DNA of 64,000 nt from Chloroflexota bacterium (GCA_014360755.1 JACIWX010000001.1:186001-250000); one strand, 5' to 3'; shown: positions 25,345 through 34,274, numbered from the stretch's first letter. Notes: generated by a model from the letters alone, not told the origin. Made by a program: numbers and translations.

Positions 25345-26148
25345 ATGAAGAGGCGAGGTGCTCTGCAGCGATGGCTCTGGCTGCTCCTGGCTTTGGGCTG
25401 CTGGACGCTGGCTTTGCTCCAGGTTCGCGCCTGGTTTCATGGGCAGACTGACCCGACGTGGGAGCAGATTCAGCGCACTGGGGTAGTGCGTGTGGGCATG
25501 GATGCGACTTACCCGCCCTTTGAGGTACAGGATGAAGCCGGGCATTTCTACGGATACGATGTGGATTTGGTGGAAGAACTGGCGCGACGGTGGGGGGTGC
25601 GCGCCGAGTTCATCAATATCCACTTCGATGGCCTCTACGATGCCTTGCTGACCGGCAAATGCGACCTCTTGGTCTCTGCCTTGCCGTATGATGAAACGTT
25701 GACCGAGGACGTGCTGTACTCGCCCTCCTATTTCAATGCGGGCTTGCTGCTGGCAATTCGGGAAGGGGAACGGCACATCGGGGGCGTGAACAGTCTAGGG
25801 GGCAAAAAGGTGGGCGTGGCATTGGGCAGTGCGGGCCATCTGGAGGCGCGCCGGATACAGGAGCAGGGGCGTATCCCTCTGCATATTGTGCCCTTTGCCA
25901 GTGCCTGGGAGGCACTGCAGGCATTACATGACGGAGAGGTGGATGCTGCCATTGCCGACAGCATCGCGGTCTATCGTTTTGTCCACGACCCTGGCGGCAT
26001 ACGCTATCTGAAAAGATTCCTCAGCGATGAGCAATATGTCATCGCCATGCGTCCGGACAGCGGCTACCTGTGGAAACGCATCGCTGATGCACTGGCGCGT
26101 ATGAAAAAGGAGGGTTTTCTGCAGATGCTACAGGAAAAGTGGTTCTAG
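25345..26148 (+). CDS. Family-3 solute-binding protein, orphan and membrane-anchored
   Basis: 267 aa. The N-terminal segment (LQRWLWLLLALGCWTLALLQ) is a signal anchor; ALGC is a weak lipobox. The body matches the amino-acid-binding SBP_bac_3 fold: GVVRVGMDATYPPFEV, FYGYDVDLVEELARRW, CDLLVSALPYDETL and DGEVDAAIADS. No permease or ATPase gene adjoins it. Its TAG lies inside the terminal inverted repeat of the MITE-like element, so the original C-terminus may have been altered by insertion. Confidence 0.88.
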   Translation: MKRRGALQRWLWLLLALGCWTLALLQVRAWFHGQTDPTWEQIQRTGVVRVGMDATYPPFEVQDEAGHFYGYDVDLVEELARRWGVRAEFINIHFDGLYDALLTGKCDLLVSALPYDETLTEDVLYSPSYFNAGLLLAIREGERHIGGVNSLGGKKVGVALGSAGHLEARRIQEQGRIPLHIVPFASAWEALQALHDGEVDAAIADSIAVYRFVHDPGGIRYLKRFLSDEQYVIAMRPDSGYLWKRIADALARMKKEGFLQMLQEKWF

Positions 26149-26323
26149 CGGGTGTAGTTCCACTTGGGGGCAAGCATGACCTAAAGTGCGAAGGAGGGCC
26201 ATCAACGAATATGGGGAAACGAATAAACGAATACGGACACAGTACATTCGTTTATTCGTTGTGAATTCGTTGACGGCTGCCTCTCAGCAACTTGCCTCCC
26301 AGGCTGAACTACACCCGTTCTAG
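26145..26323. mobile_element. MITE-like element with nested inverted repeats
   Basis: About 179 bases bounded by imperfect ~30-base inverted repeats: CTAG(AA)CGGGTGTAGTTC at 26145 and, inverted, ending CTAG 26320-26323, extended inward by matching CTTGCC/GGCAAG segments. Inside is a perfect 15-bp inverted repeat (26218-26232 with 26246-26260) flanked by a 9-bp one (26202-26210 with 26265-26273). It has no coding capacity. The TTCTAG at both borders may be the target. Confidence 0.65.
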
Positions 26324-26355
26324 GCAAGATAATCGGGCCTGCCTCAGTTACACAA

Positions 26356-26478
26356 GATTCTTCGCTGCGCTTAGAATGACAACGGGAAAAGGTGCTACTC
26401 AGGACACTGTCCTGCTTTCCCGCATACCGCCCGCGGCATGGGGATTCTGAGAATGACAATAAGGGATTCTTTGCTCTG
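26356..26478. repeat. Pair of AGAATGACAA-containing dispersed repeat fragments
   Basis: GATTCTTCGCTGCGCTTAGAATGACAAC-like sequence at 26356-26383 and a related fragment at 26442-26478, both with AGAATGACAA. Between them is a 7-bp palindrome (26400-26414). Related sequences occur as dispersed repeats in many environmental genomes (recollection, not checked). No gene is seen in 26324-26558. Confidence 0.5.
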
Positions 26479-26520
26479 CCCAAGCTCAAGATTACGGAGC
26501 AGCGCTACTCCACCATTCGC

Positions 26521-26560
26521 TATTCATCACTTGTCACTTATCACTTATCACTTTCCACTT
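26521..26560. repeat. AAGTGAT-type heptamer tandem repeat (copy C)
   Basis: About five heptamers of AAGTGAT/AAGTGAC (minus-strand reading) directly after, and touching, the stop codon at 26559 of the adenosine-specific kinase gene. Confidence 0.8.
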
Positions 26561-27050
26561 AACCTTTTCCCAGTTTGTAGCCTATTTTGCGCAGGAAGCC
26601 GGTGCGCCAGGCGATGCCCTCTTCGTCTTCGATGCCTTTGGATTTGAGACCATCTATGACGCCGAGGATGCCGCGGCCGGTTTCCGTTTCGGCGATGACT
26701 ACTTCCACGGGGTTGGCAGTGGCGCAGTAGATGCGGCACACTTCTGGCACCATCTTGACCGCGTTGAGCACATTGATGGGATAGGCGTTCTTGAGGAAGA
26801 TGATGAAGGCGTGCCCGGCTGAGAGGGCGTAGGCGTTTTTCTTCGCCAATGCGATCATTTCCTCATCGGTACCGATCCAGCGCACTAGGCAAGCCCCTGA
26901 GGATTCACAGAATGCCAGTCCGAACTTGATGCCCGGCACGGCACCAACCAGTGCTTCGTACAGGTCCTCGACGGTCTTGATAAAGTGCGACTGACCTAAG
27001 ATGAGGTTCACATCGTCGGGTTTCTCAATCTTGACGGTGGTGATTTCCAT
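26559..27050 (-). CDS. Adenosine-specific kinase (DUF355/PF04008)
   Basis: 163 aa, the full length of this small family, which is mainly archaeal and thermophilic. Conserved blocks are [51 protein letters not shown] and [19 protein letters not shown]. The Pyrobaculum homologue binds AMP and adenosine, and the annotation as adenosine-specific kinase rests on that structure. ATG 27050 has GGAGAGGAC upstream. Confidence 0.88.
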   Translation of the reverse strand: MEITTVKIEKPDDVNLILGQSHFIKTVEDLYEALVGAVPGIKFGLAFCESSGACLVRWIGTDEEMIALAKKNAYALSAGHAFIIFLKNAYPINVLNAVKMVPEVCRIYCATANPVEVVIAETETGRGILGVIDGLKSKGIEDEEGIAWRTGFLRKIGYKLGKG

Positions 27051-27302
27051 GGCGTCCTCTCCTTATTGTGCGATTGGTGTACTGGTTGAATTCCTACAGT
27101 CAGTAATGCAACAATGCATTGCGCTGCATTATATTATAGCATATCCTAGAGAGGATTTAGCAGAATCCATAAAGGAGGGGGCAAAAATTCCCGCTCTGAG
27201 CAGCCCACAGTCCACCCGCCAAGCGGCAGACTGTAGGCTGCCGCGAGCAGGAAATAGCATAGCCCACAGAGGGGCGAAGATCTTGGTTTTGTGAGCCTAT
27301 GA
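27051..27302. other. Intergenic region, no gene seen
   Basis: 252 bases between two minus-strand genes. An AT-rich stretch around 27120-27150 (ATTATATTATAG) could hold a promoter of the kinase gene. No structured RNA or coding frame is convincing. Confidence 0.4.
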
Positions 27303-28094
27303 TTAGGCTGCTAGGATGGGTTCGTGGAAGTACTGCCCGTTATACACTGACCTGATGCCAGCCACGAGTTTGGAACTGGCTGCTCTCTTGGGAATAAAGC
27401 CATAGGCACCGGCTTGGCCAGCAGCGAGCAAGTTCTCTTTGTCATCGTACTGAGTCAGGATCAAGACCTTTGCCTTGGGGCATGCGCGGCAGATTTCCTT
27501 GGCAGCTTCCAGCCCACCCATCCTTGGCATGACGATGTCCATCACCACCACATCTGGGAACAGTTCCAAAGCTTTCTGGACGGCATCGCGCCCATCCACA
27601 GCCTCGCCGACCACTTCCATATCCCGTTGTAGCATCAGCACAGCGCGGATACCTTCCCTCACCACGGTGTGATCGTCCACTACCAAGACTTTGATCCTCT
27701 CCGGTGCCCGTTCGAGCAGCCGTTGGATGCGCGGCACAAGCATGGCGGGCTCAATCGGTTTGGTGACATAATCATCCGCTTCCAATTGCATCCCTTCGTC
27801 TCTCCTCCATCCTTCGAGGAGCCTTCTCTCTGGGCACGCATCAATGACCAGGAATGGCAAGTCCCTCGTCAGTGGGTTCTGTTTGAGCCATTGATGAAAG
27901 GCGAATGCCTCACCCCGTGGTGTGAGTGTGCCAAGGACTAAGGCATCAAACCGCCCTTGGTTGGCAATTTCCTTTGCCTGTGCCTTACTGCTAGCGGTAA
28001 CCACGCGATACCCCTTGGCTTCCAAAGTCCTGCGCAAGGATTCCAGAAATTCTGGCTCGTTGTCTACAATGAGGATTGTCTTTTGCGTTTTCAT
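27303..28094 (-). CDS. Tandem receiver-domain response regulator without output domain
   Basis: 263 aa from the ATG at 28094 (GGAGGGACT upstream). Receiver 1 (about 7-125) keeps the acidic start ILIVDNEPEF, but the phospho-acceptor position reads LVLGTLTP, with Gly instead of Asp. Receiver 2 (about 134-255) is intact NarL-type: LVVDDHTVVREG, VVVMDIVMPRMGG and KRAASS. No HTH follows. It is 47 bases after metF on the same strand and its second receiver closely resembles that of the NarL regulator at 31991. Confidence 0.88.
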   Translation of the reverse strand: MKTQKTILIVDNEPEFLESLRRTLEAKGYRVVTASSKAQAKEIANQGRFDALVLGTLTPRGEAFAFHQWLKQNPLTRDLPFLVIDACPERRLLEGWRRDEGMQLEADDYVTKPIEPAMLVPRIQRLLERAPERIKVLVVDDHTVVREGIRAVLMLQRDMEVVGEAVDGRDAVQKALELFPDVVVMDIVMPRMGGLEAAKEICRACPKAKVLILTQYDDKENLLAAGQAGAYGFIPKRAASSKLVAGIRSVYNGQYFHEPILAA

Positions 28095-28141
28095 CTCAGT
28101 CCCTCCTTCTGACGAGCGTAAGCCGAGGACAGCCGGACTAT

Positions 28142-29029
28142 TCACAATCCGGCCGCCTCGATGATTTCCGGCACGACACTTTCTCTACCGACGGCCATGA
28201 TATGCACGCCATGGCATAAATTCTGTTCTTTGATGGCTTTGATCGTCCTCACGGCAATCTCAATGCCTTTTTGCAATCCCTTCCCCTTTTCGGCGCTGGC
28301 AAGTTCGTCAATAACGGACTGGGGCACGATCACCCCAGGGACGTTCTCGTTCATATACTGCGCCATCCTGGCTGAAGCCATGACGATGATGCCTGCCAAG
28401 ATTTTGACATCGAATTGAGAGGCATATTGCATGAACCGACGCAGGCTATCCAATTCGTAGATACCTTGCGTCTGGAAGAACTGCGCTCCGGCTGCGACTT
28501 TCTTTTCAAATTTGACGAGTTGTGGCTCAATCCTATCCGCCGCAGGATGGACCGATGCGCCGATGCAGAATTGTGGCGCGCCTTTGAGGTCGTTTCCACC
28601 CATGTCCTTACCTGATTCCAGTGTGCGGATCATGCGTAGCAATTGCACGGAATCCAGATCAAAGACAGGCTTTGCTTCCTTGTGATCTCCTACGTCAACC
28701 GAATCGCCGGTGAGGCAGAGCACGTTGCAGATACCCCTGGAATAGGCAAGGAGCAAATCTGCTTCGAGTGCTAGGCGGTTGCGGTCACGGCAGGTTACCT
28801 GGAGGATTGGTTCACCGCCAAGTTCTTTCACCAGTAGGCAGCCACCCAATGAAGGGAAGCGCATGACAGAACTTTGATGATCGGTTACATTCAGTGCGTC
28901 CACCTTGTCCTTGAGCAGTTTGATGTGATGGATCATCTCCGAACAATCCACGCCCTTCTGGGGACCAACTTCTGCGGTTACAATGAACTTGCCTGAATTC
29001 AGTTTTTCTTCGAACAAAGATTTAGCCAT
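28142..29029 (-). CDS. metF: Methylenetetrahydrofolate reductase catalytic subunit
   Basis: 295 aa. FAD TIM-barrel enzyme reducing 5,10-methylene-THF to methyl-THF. Visible motifs include FIVTAEVGPQKG (catalytic Glu), LNVTDHQSSVMR, LCLTGDSV and GAQFFQTQGIYEL. It starts within the 3' end of metV (8-base overlap), with GGAGGAGGG in the metV coding sequence as SD. Coupling to metV indicates the acetogen-type reductase rather than only methionine synthesis. Confidence 0.94.
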   Translation of the reverse strand: MAKSLFEEKLNSGKFIVTAEVGPQKGVDCSEMIHHIKLLKDKVDALNVTDHQSSVMRFPSLGGCLLVKELGGEPILQVTCRDRNRLALEADLLLAYSRGICNVLCLTGDSVDVGDHKEAKPVFDLDSVQLLRMIRTLESGKDMGGNDLKGAPQFCIGASVHPAADRIEPQLVKFEKKVAAGAQFFQTQGIYELDSLRRFMQYASQFDVKILAGIIVMASARMAQYMNENVPGVIVPQSVIDELASAEKGKGLQKGIEIAVRTIKAIKEQNLCHGVHIMAVGRESVVPEIIEAAGL

Positions 29030-29705
29030 TGCCCTCCTCCATATCCGCTTTGACGAGGTTCACCAGCCGCCTGGGCCTGGGGATGGTGCGGAAATTGCGT
29101 GGTGGATAATAGCGGCGCATTTTCTCCAGTTGCCCCAATCTTTCCAGGCGCTCATAGATGAGGATCCAGGCACAATCTATGTCCTTATTAGCCTCGCATT
29201 TGCCGTTCTTGGTGCCGGCGCAAGGGCCGTTGAGGATGCCCTTTGTACAACGGGTGATGGGACAAATGCCCGCTGTCTCTGCCAATCGGCAATCGCCGCA
29301 AGCGGCACAGCGTTCATCCCATACTCCTAGTTCGGTGATCGTGCCCATGAATGAAGTGTTGACTCCGGGCAAGACCGGCGTATCCGGGAAATGCTCTGCG
29401 GCTACTTGCACGCCGATCCCGCAGCCAAGCGAGAGGATAGCATCAACCTCTCGGGCTCGGTCCGCGATGAGAGCCATGAATTCAGGATCGCACTGGCGTT
29501 TGACCGTGTATTCCGAAAACTGGTGCGTGTTGCTCCCCGTTCTAGCCTGTGCAAGGCGCAAGGCGCTGTGTAAGAAGGAGACCTCTCTTTCGCCGCCAGC
29601 GCCGCAGACAGTCATGCATGTGCCGCAACCGAGGATCAGCACCTTCTCGTAAGGGGCGATCATGCGCTGAATTTCTTCCAAGGGTTTTTGTTCCGCAACG
29701 ATCAC
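29022..29705 (-). CDS. metV: MetV, Fe-S/zinc partner of MetF
   Basis: 227 aa. N-terminal GCGTCMTVCGAGGEREV and LSLGCGIGVQ, then a Cys-rich C-terminal region (CAACGDCRLAETAGICPITRC, CAGTKNGKCEANKDIDCAW). This MTHFR C-terminal-domain protein pairs with MetF in acetogens and other Wood-Ljungdahl organisms, where MetV is needed for activity and electron input. It overlaps both neighbours by a few bases. Confidence 0.92.
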   Translation of the reverse strand: MIVAEQKPLEEIQRMIAPYEKVLILGCGTCMTVCGAGGEREVSFLHSALRLAQARTGSNTHQFSEYTVKRQCDPEFMALIADRAREVDAILSLGCGIGVQVAAEHFPDTPVLPGVNTSFMGTITELGVWDERCAACGDCRLAETAGICPITRCTKGILNGPCAGTKNGKCEANKDIDCAWILIYERLERLGQLEKMRRYYPPRNFRTIPRPRRLVNLVKADMEEGNG

Positions 29706-31798
29706 ATTTTCACCTCCTGAGCCAGCACAGCAGCCAGGTAAAGCTGGCCAATCTGCTCTGTGAATTGATGCAGGCGCTGAACGGGGTCTTCCTCTTTGAC
29801 ACGCACATTAAATGCTTGGATGCGTTCAGGCTCCAGCCCCATTTGCCCCAGCGCCCTTCTCACTTTTTCAACCCGTTGCCTTACCCAGAAATGGGTGTCT
29901 TCTCTGGCGCATTGCTCCCCACATCCGGCAACGAATACGCCCTCTGCCCCCATCTCAAAAGCACGCAAGATATGTTCGGGTTCTACGGTAGCGACGCACA
30001 GGACAGGCACGATCGAAATACTGGCTTGTGCTTCCTTCCAGAGGCCAGAGAGGGTGCCGGTGCCAAAGAGCCCGTATTGACAAGCAAAGCTCACAATCAA
30101 GGGACGGAAACCGGATTGTTTCGCCGTACTGAAGACATGGTGGAGTTCTTCGTCAATGTACCGCCGGTCGCGTGGCTTGCGCAGTACAATGGCCTGTGCA
30201 GGGCATTCCGCAACGCATATTCCACAGGCTTGGCATTGGTCGGCGGGTATCTGAATGGTGCCATTTTCGTCCAAATAGGGTACATGATATGGACAGACGC
30301 GCAGGCAATTGAGGCAGGTGGCACAACGATCTTGGAATAGGATTTCTGCGCCCATGCCACAGCGCAGGCATCTCCGCGCTTCATCCACCGCACTTTGCCA
30401 GTCGTAGATGAGTTCAATAGGGCGAAAGCCCTGCACCCTTTCCTGCGGGGCAAGGCGCTCTGGTTCAAGGCGGTGAGCTTTTCGGATTACCTCGATTGTT
30501 TTAGGGAGGAGATCTTTGGCAATGGGGGGCTTTTCCTTTTGTGGCAAGGGGTACTTGTGACGAAGGTATTCATCTATGCGTTGTGCTGCCTGTCTGCCTG
30601 CGGCTAGGGCTTGGGTTACCGTTGCTGGTCCGGTCACGGCGTCGCCCCCAGCAAATACCCCAGGGCGATTGGTCAGGAGGGTTACTGGATCCACTTGGAT
30701 TGTGCTGCCCTTACCGATGCGCAGATGGAAATCCTCTGGGATGCGAGGCGCTTGGCCAATCGCTGTAATCAATGTATCGAATTCCATGTCGAATTCGCTG
30801 CCCTGAATGGGTACCGGGCGAGGCCTTCCTGAGGCATCTGTTTCGCCTAGTTCAAAGCGAATGCAAGTCACGCGCAAACGCTTGTTCTCTCTGGTGATCT
30901 TGATGGGGGCCACCAGGAAGCAGATTTCTACTCCTTCTTCCAAGGCTTGCTCTATTTCTGCAGGGTCTGCTGGCATCTCGGCGCGGGTGCGACGGTATAA
31001 GATTTTGACCTCTTTCGCTCCTAGGCGCAGGGCGGTGCGTGCTGCATCAATGGCTACATTCCCTCCGCCCACGGCCGCTACGCTTGTTCCCACAGAGGGC
31101 TGAAATCCCAGGTTGACCTCGCGCAAAAAGGTTGCTCCATCTACAACACCGGGGCTTTCTTCTCCCTCGATGCCTAGCCTCAAACCCTGATGCGCGCCTA
31201 CAGTGATGAAAACCGCCTTGTAGCCCAATTCAAAGAGCAAATCGAGAGAGACCACGCGTGTGTTGGTGCGGATTTCCACTCCCATTTGGGTGAGCCTTTG
31301 CACCTCGATATCGAGCACTTCGCGTGGCAAGCGGTATTGGGGGATGCCAACCCGCAGCATGCCTCCTAGGGCTGAATGCGCCTCGAAGATGGTAACAGGA
31401 TAGCCCAGCTTTCGCAGATAGTAAGCAGCAGCCAAGCCTGCCGGCCCGGAGCCCACGACCGCGACCTTCTCGCTGTACGTAGTGCGGGCTTCTTCTTGAA
31501 TCATCCTGTCGCCACCGAATTCGATCGCAAATCTCTTCAGCGCTCGGATAGCAATAGGATGGTCTACCTGACCACGGCGACAGGTATCCTCACAGGGATG
31601 GGTGCATACATAGGCACAGATGGCAGGGAAGGGGTTACCGGAGCGGATCACTTGCAGGGCTTCCATGACCCGTCCCTGGGCAATCAGGTCAACGTATTCG
31701 CCGATCTCCATGTGCAATGGGCAGGCTATCTGGCAAGGAGGCATGAGGCTGTCATCGAAAGAGGCTTTTCTGCTCACAGGAAAGTTGCTTGCAGGCAT
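29702..31798 (-). CDS. GltD/NfnB-like FAD oxidoreductase fused to ferredoxin and MvhD domains
   Basis: 698 aa. The N-terminus (about 1-90) is the helical Fe-S domain of GltD (CPLHMEIGEYVDLI, CTHPCEDTCRRG). FAD- and NAD(P)-binding folds follow (VGSGPAGLAAAYYLR near 112, AVGGGNVAIDAARTAL near 242). A double ferredoxin near 490-545 has CATCLNCLRVCP and CQACGICVAECP. The last ~130 residues are MvhD-like (FACQYG, VLCVATVEPEHILRAF, GVFVAGC). MvhD links heterodisulfide-type bifurcating enzymes to partners. Overlapping metV by 4 bases, it probably delivers electrons to MetVF. Confidence 0.88.
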   Translation of the reverse strand: MPASNFPVSRKASFDDSLMPPCQIACPLHMEIGEYVDLIAQGRVMEALQVIRSGNPFPAICAYVCTHPCEDTCRRGQVDHPIAIRALKRFAIEFGGDRMIQEEARTTYSEKVAVVGSGPAGLAAAYYLRKLGYPVTIFEAHSALGGMLRVGIPQYRLPREVLDIEVQRLTQMGVEIRTNTRVVSLDLLFELGYKAVFITVGAHQGLRLGIEGEESPGVVDGATFLREVNLGFQPSVGTSVAAVGGGNVAIDAARTALRLGAKEVKILYRRTRAEMPADPAEIEQALEEGVEICFLVAPIKITRENKRLRVTCIRFELGETDASGRPRPVPIQGSEFDMEFDTLITAIGQAPRIPEDFHLRIGKGSTIQVDPVTLLTNRPGVFAGGDAVTGPATVTQALAAGRQAAQRIDEYLRHKYPLPQKEKPPIAKDLLPKTIEVIRKAHRLEPERLAPQERVQGFRPIELIYDWQSAVDEARRCLRCGMGAEILFQDRCATCLNCLRVCPYHVPYLDENGTIQIPADQCQACGICVAECPAQAIVLRKPRDRRYIDEELHHVFSTAKQSGFRPLIVSFACQYGLFGTGTLSGLWKEAQASISIVPVLCVATVEPEHILRAFEMGAEGVFVAGCGEQCAREDTHFWVRQRVEKVRRALGQMGLEPERIQAFNVRVKEEDPVQRLHQFTEQIGQLYLAAVLAQEVKM

Positions 31799-31942
31799 AT
31801 GTCACCTTTGACCTCTGGATTTTCCTGATTTGCAAATACAGCATAGCAGATTTCTAGGATCCTGAAAAGAGGTATTTCCCGTTGCAAGAAGGCTTATTCT
31901 CTTGAAATTTCTCCCGGAAAATCCCTTATTTCAGGAAATAAA

Positions 31943-31965
31943 AAACCCGGTCCAAAGCCGGGTTT
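31943..31965 (-). terminator. Rho-independent terminator of the two-component operon
   Basis: On the minus strand an 8-bp stem AAACCCGG/CCGGGTTT with a 7-base loop is followed by TTTATTT. It lies 26 bases after the stop of the NarL-type regulator and separates it from the GltD-MvhD/metVF operon. Confidence 0.85.
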
Positions 31966-31990
31966 CTGGAGGAAGGGCTAATGGATGGGA

Positions 31991-32644
31991 TCAGAAACTA
32001 ACGAGACCCTTACGGATAGCGTATTTGATGAGGTCTGCTTTGCGGTGGAGGTCCAGTTTTGCCATAAGACTGGTCTTGTATCCCTCGACCGTCTTGGGGC
32101 TGATGTCCAGGATGTCAGCGATTTCCCGCACTGTATACCCCTCCGCGGTAAGCCGAAGCACTTCTTTTTCCCTGTCCGTTAACTGCTGGTACGGTTCATC
32201 CCGCGCGCTCGAGGTCGCCCTTTGCTGGTACTCCTCGACCAGGGCTTTGGCGACTGAGGGAGATAGGAAGCACTCGCCGCGGTAAACCGCACGAATGCCT
32301 ACGGCTAGTTCCGACGAGGCGGCTACTTTCGTGATAAAGCCTCTTGCTCCCGCTTCAATCATAGAAAAAATCTGTTCCCTATCATCATATTGGGTCAGTG
32401 CCAGAACTTTGGTATGAGGGAACTCTTTCCGTATCCTGCGTGTGGCTTCTAGCCCATTGATAATCGGCATGGCGATGTCCATTAGGACCACGTCCGGTGC
32501 CAGTTGTCTTACTTTTCTCACTGCCTCTTTGCCATCGGAAGCCTCACCAACTACCTCAATGTCACTGACCAGTGCAAGCAGAGAACAGATGCCATCTCGC
32601 ACAATGGTGTGGTCATCTACCACCAGCACTCTGATCTTCTGCAT
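31991..32644 (-). CDS. NarL/FixJ-family response regulator
   Basis: 217 aa. Receiver domain with VLVVDDHTIVRDG and phospho-acceptor Asp in VVLMDIAMPIING; conserved Thr in ALTQYDD and Lys in TKVAAS. A LuxR-type HTH occupies the end (LTDREKEVLRLTAEGYTVREIAD, KTVEGYKTSL). It overlaps the histidine-kinase gene by 32 bases, so they are cognate. A plausible target is the adjacent metVF operon, by position only. Confidence 0.95.
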   Translation of the reverse strand: MQKIRVLVVDDHTIVRDGICSLLALVSDIEVVGEASDGKEAVRKVRQLAPDVVLMDIAMPIINGLEATRRIRKEFPHTKVLALTQYDDREQIFSMIEAGARGFITKVAASSELAVGIRAVYRGECFLSPSVAKALVEEYQQRATSSARDEPYQQLTDREKEVLRLTAEGYTVREIADILDISPKTVEGYKTSLMAKLDLHRKADLIKYAIRKGLVSF

Positions 32645-34274
32645 CCTTTCTGCTCCCCGTTAGTGGAACTTCAGAGATGATTACCGTCCCTTTCCCAGGT
32701 TGTGATTGGACCGTACAAGAGCCTCCTACTAGCGTAACCCTTTCTTTCATGCCAAACAAGCCAACGCCCCGACCGGTCTTTTCCACTTTGGTGATTTCCT
32801 GAACATCAAATCCCTTCCCATCATCTTCAATGCGCAATAAGCACTTTTCTCCATCGCATTCCAAATCAATCAGGACGTTCTTGGCTTCGGAGTGCTTCAT
32901 GATGTTGTTGATGGCTTCTTGGGTGATGCGGAAGAGCGCCACTTCGACCTCCGAAGGCAGCCGCTCGTGTCCACGGGTTCTCAGCGTGGTCTTGATGCCC
33001 TTGGGTTGAAGCCAGGTTTCTACATAACGCTGTATCGCAGGGGCAAGTCCCAGTGAATCCAGCAAGGTGGGGCGAAGGTCATTGATGAGCTTGGTTACTT
33101 CGATGCTGGTCTGGACTGCCAGCGCGTGGGCTTTTTTCAGCCTCTCCTCGATCCTTTCATCGTGGATACCGTTCATTTCCGCTAGGTCCATGGCTGCCTG
33201 AAGGTTTAGTGCCAAGCCAGTGAGCATCTGGCTGGTGCCATCGTGCAGCTCTCGGGCGATCCTTTTCCGCTCCTCTTCCTGAGCAGTAAGGGCGTGTTGC
33301 AAGAGTTTCTGGTATCTCTCTGAAGCGTTCCTCAACCGTTCATACAGCCGAGCCTGTTCAATCGCCGTGCCGAGCTGGTAGCCTATAGACTCCAAGAGGT
33401 ACATATCCTCTTTAGCAAACTGGCCGGGCATGTGGCTAGCGATGTTCATGACGCCCACGACTTCATTCTTCGCTTTCAGCGGCACGCTGATAAATCCTTT
33501 CAGCCCCTCGGCGCTTACCAGTTCGAGGCGTGCGGTGCGTGGATCTTGGGAGATGTCTTTGACCAAGATAGATTCTCCCGTTTTTGCGACGGTTCCTGCG
33601 ATGCCTTCGCCAATCTGGAGTTGCATCTCTGCGACAAATTTTGCCGATAAGCCTCGCTGTACACGGTATTGCAAGGTTTGTGTTCTCTTATCCACAAGGA
33701 GAATTCCACCAATGGTCCCATGGATGATTTCGAGCACCGTGTCCAGCGCCACATTCAAGATTTCGTCCAAGTGGGACAAGCCGCTCACTGCACTGGAGAT
33801 GCGGTTCAAAGCCAGAAGTTGGTGATGGCGGGTAAGGACTTCTGATTCCAGTTGCCTTTCGGCAGTAACGTCCCTTCTCATGCACGCTGCAGCAACCACG
33901 CCACCTTCTTGGTTCTTGATAGGATACACGGTGAGTTTGATGTATCTGTTGGCGTTGGCTTCGCCGGGCATGCCACGCAAAAAGTAGATGGCGGTAGCGG
34001 GGTTACCGCCTTCCATCACTTTTGTCAGGGGGCAATCCCATGGAGGGGCATGGCAAGGTTCCTCTCTACCTTCAAACGTTTCGTAGCAGTGTAAGCCAAG
34101 AGGGGAAGTAGTTCCTGCAGGGAGTTTGCGGCGTATAGCGCTATTTGCTAGGCATACGTGGTATTCACTGTCAACCACGAGGAGTTCGTCTTCAACCGCA
34201 TCCACAATTTCCTCCAGGCTCAGGGCAAGGCCTGGATGCTCACTAGTTTGCATAAAGTACGCTTGTTCACCCAT
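32613..34274 (-). CDS. Sensor histidine kinase, PAS-GAF-HisKA_3, soluble
   Basis: 553 aa with no membrane helix. A PAS domain (about 15-135) contains a Cys-rich stretch, CYETFEGREEPCHAPPWDCP, that might bind metal or sense redox. A GAF domain follows (about 165-310). The NarX-type dimerization domain has the phospho-His in RIARELHDGTSQ near 347. The ATPase domain has NNIMKHSEAKN, DDGKGFD and GVGLFGMKERV. Translationally coupled to the NarL regulator. The cytosolic PAS/GAF pair suggests sensing of an intracellular redox or gas signal (inference). Confidence 0.94.
   Translation of the reverse strand: MGEQAYFMQTSEHPGLALSLEEIVDAVEDELLVVDSEYHVCLANSAIRRKLPAGTTSPLGLHCYETFEGREEPCHAPPWDCPLTKVMEGGNPATAIYFLRGMPGEANANRYIKLTVYPIKNQEGGVVAAACMRRDVTAERQLESEVLTRHHQLLALNRISSAVSGLSHLDEILNVALDTVLEIIHGTIGGILLVDKRTQTLQYRVQRGLSAKFVAEMQLQIGEGIAGTVAKTGESILVKDISQDPRTARLELVSAEGLKGFISVPLKAKNEVVGVMNIASHMPGQFAKEDMYLLESIGYQLGTAIEQARLYERLRNASERYQKLLQHALTAQEEERKRIARELHDGTSQMLTGLALNLQAAMDLAEMNGIHDERIEERLKKAHALAVQTSIEVTKLINDLRPTLLDSLGLAPAIQRYVETWLQPKGIKTTLRTRGHERLPSEVEVALFRITQEAINNIMKHSEAKNVLIDLECDGEKCLLRIEDDGKGFDVQEITKVEKTGRGVGLFGMKERVTLVGGSCTVQSQPGKGTVIISEVPLTGSRKDAEDQSAGGR

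Noticed and set aside
27303..28094. LuxR-type output domain on the tandem-receiver protein
   Set aside because: The sequence ends directly after receiver 2 (PILAA); no HTH is present, and no frameshifted HTH was seen downstream.
31799..31942. Riboswitch (for example tetrahydrofolate type) before the metVF operon
   Set aside because: Only a weak -10-like sequence and no convincing paired structure were found in the leader.
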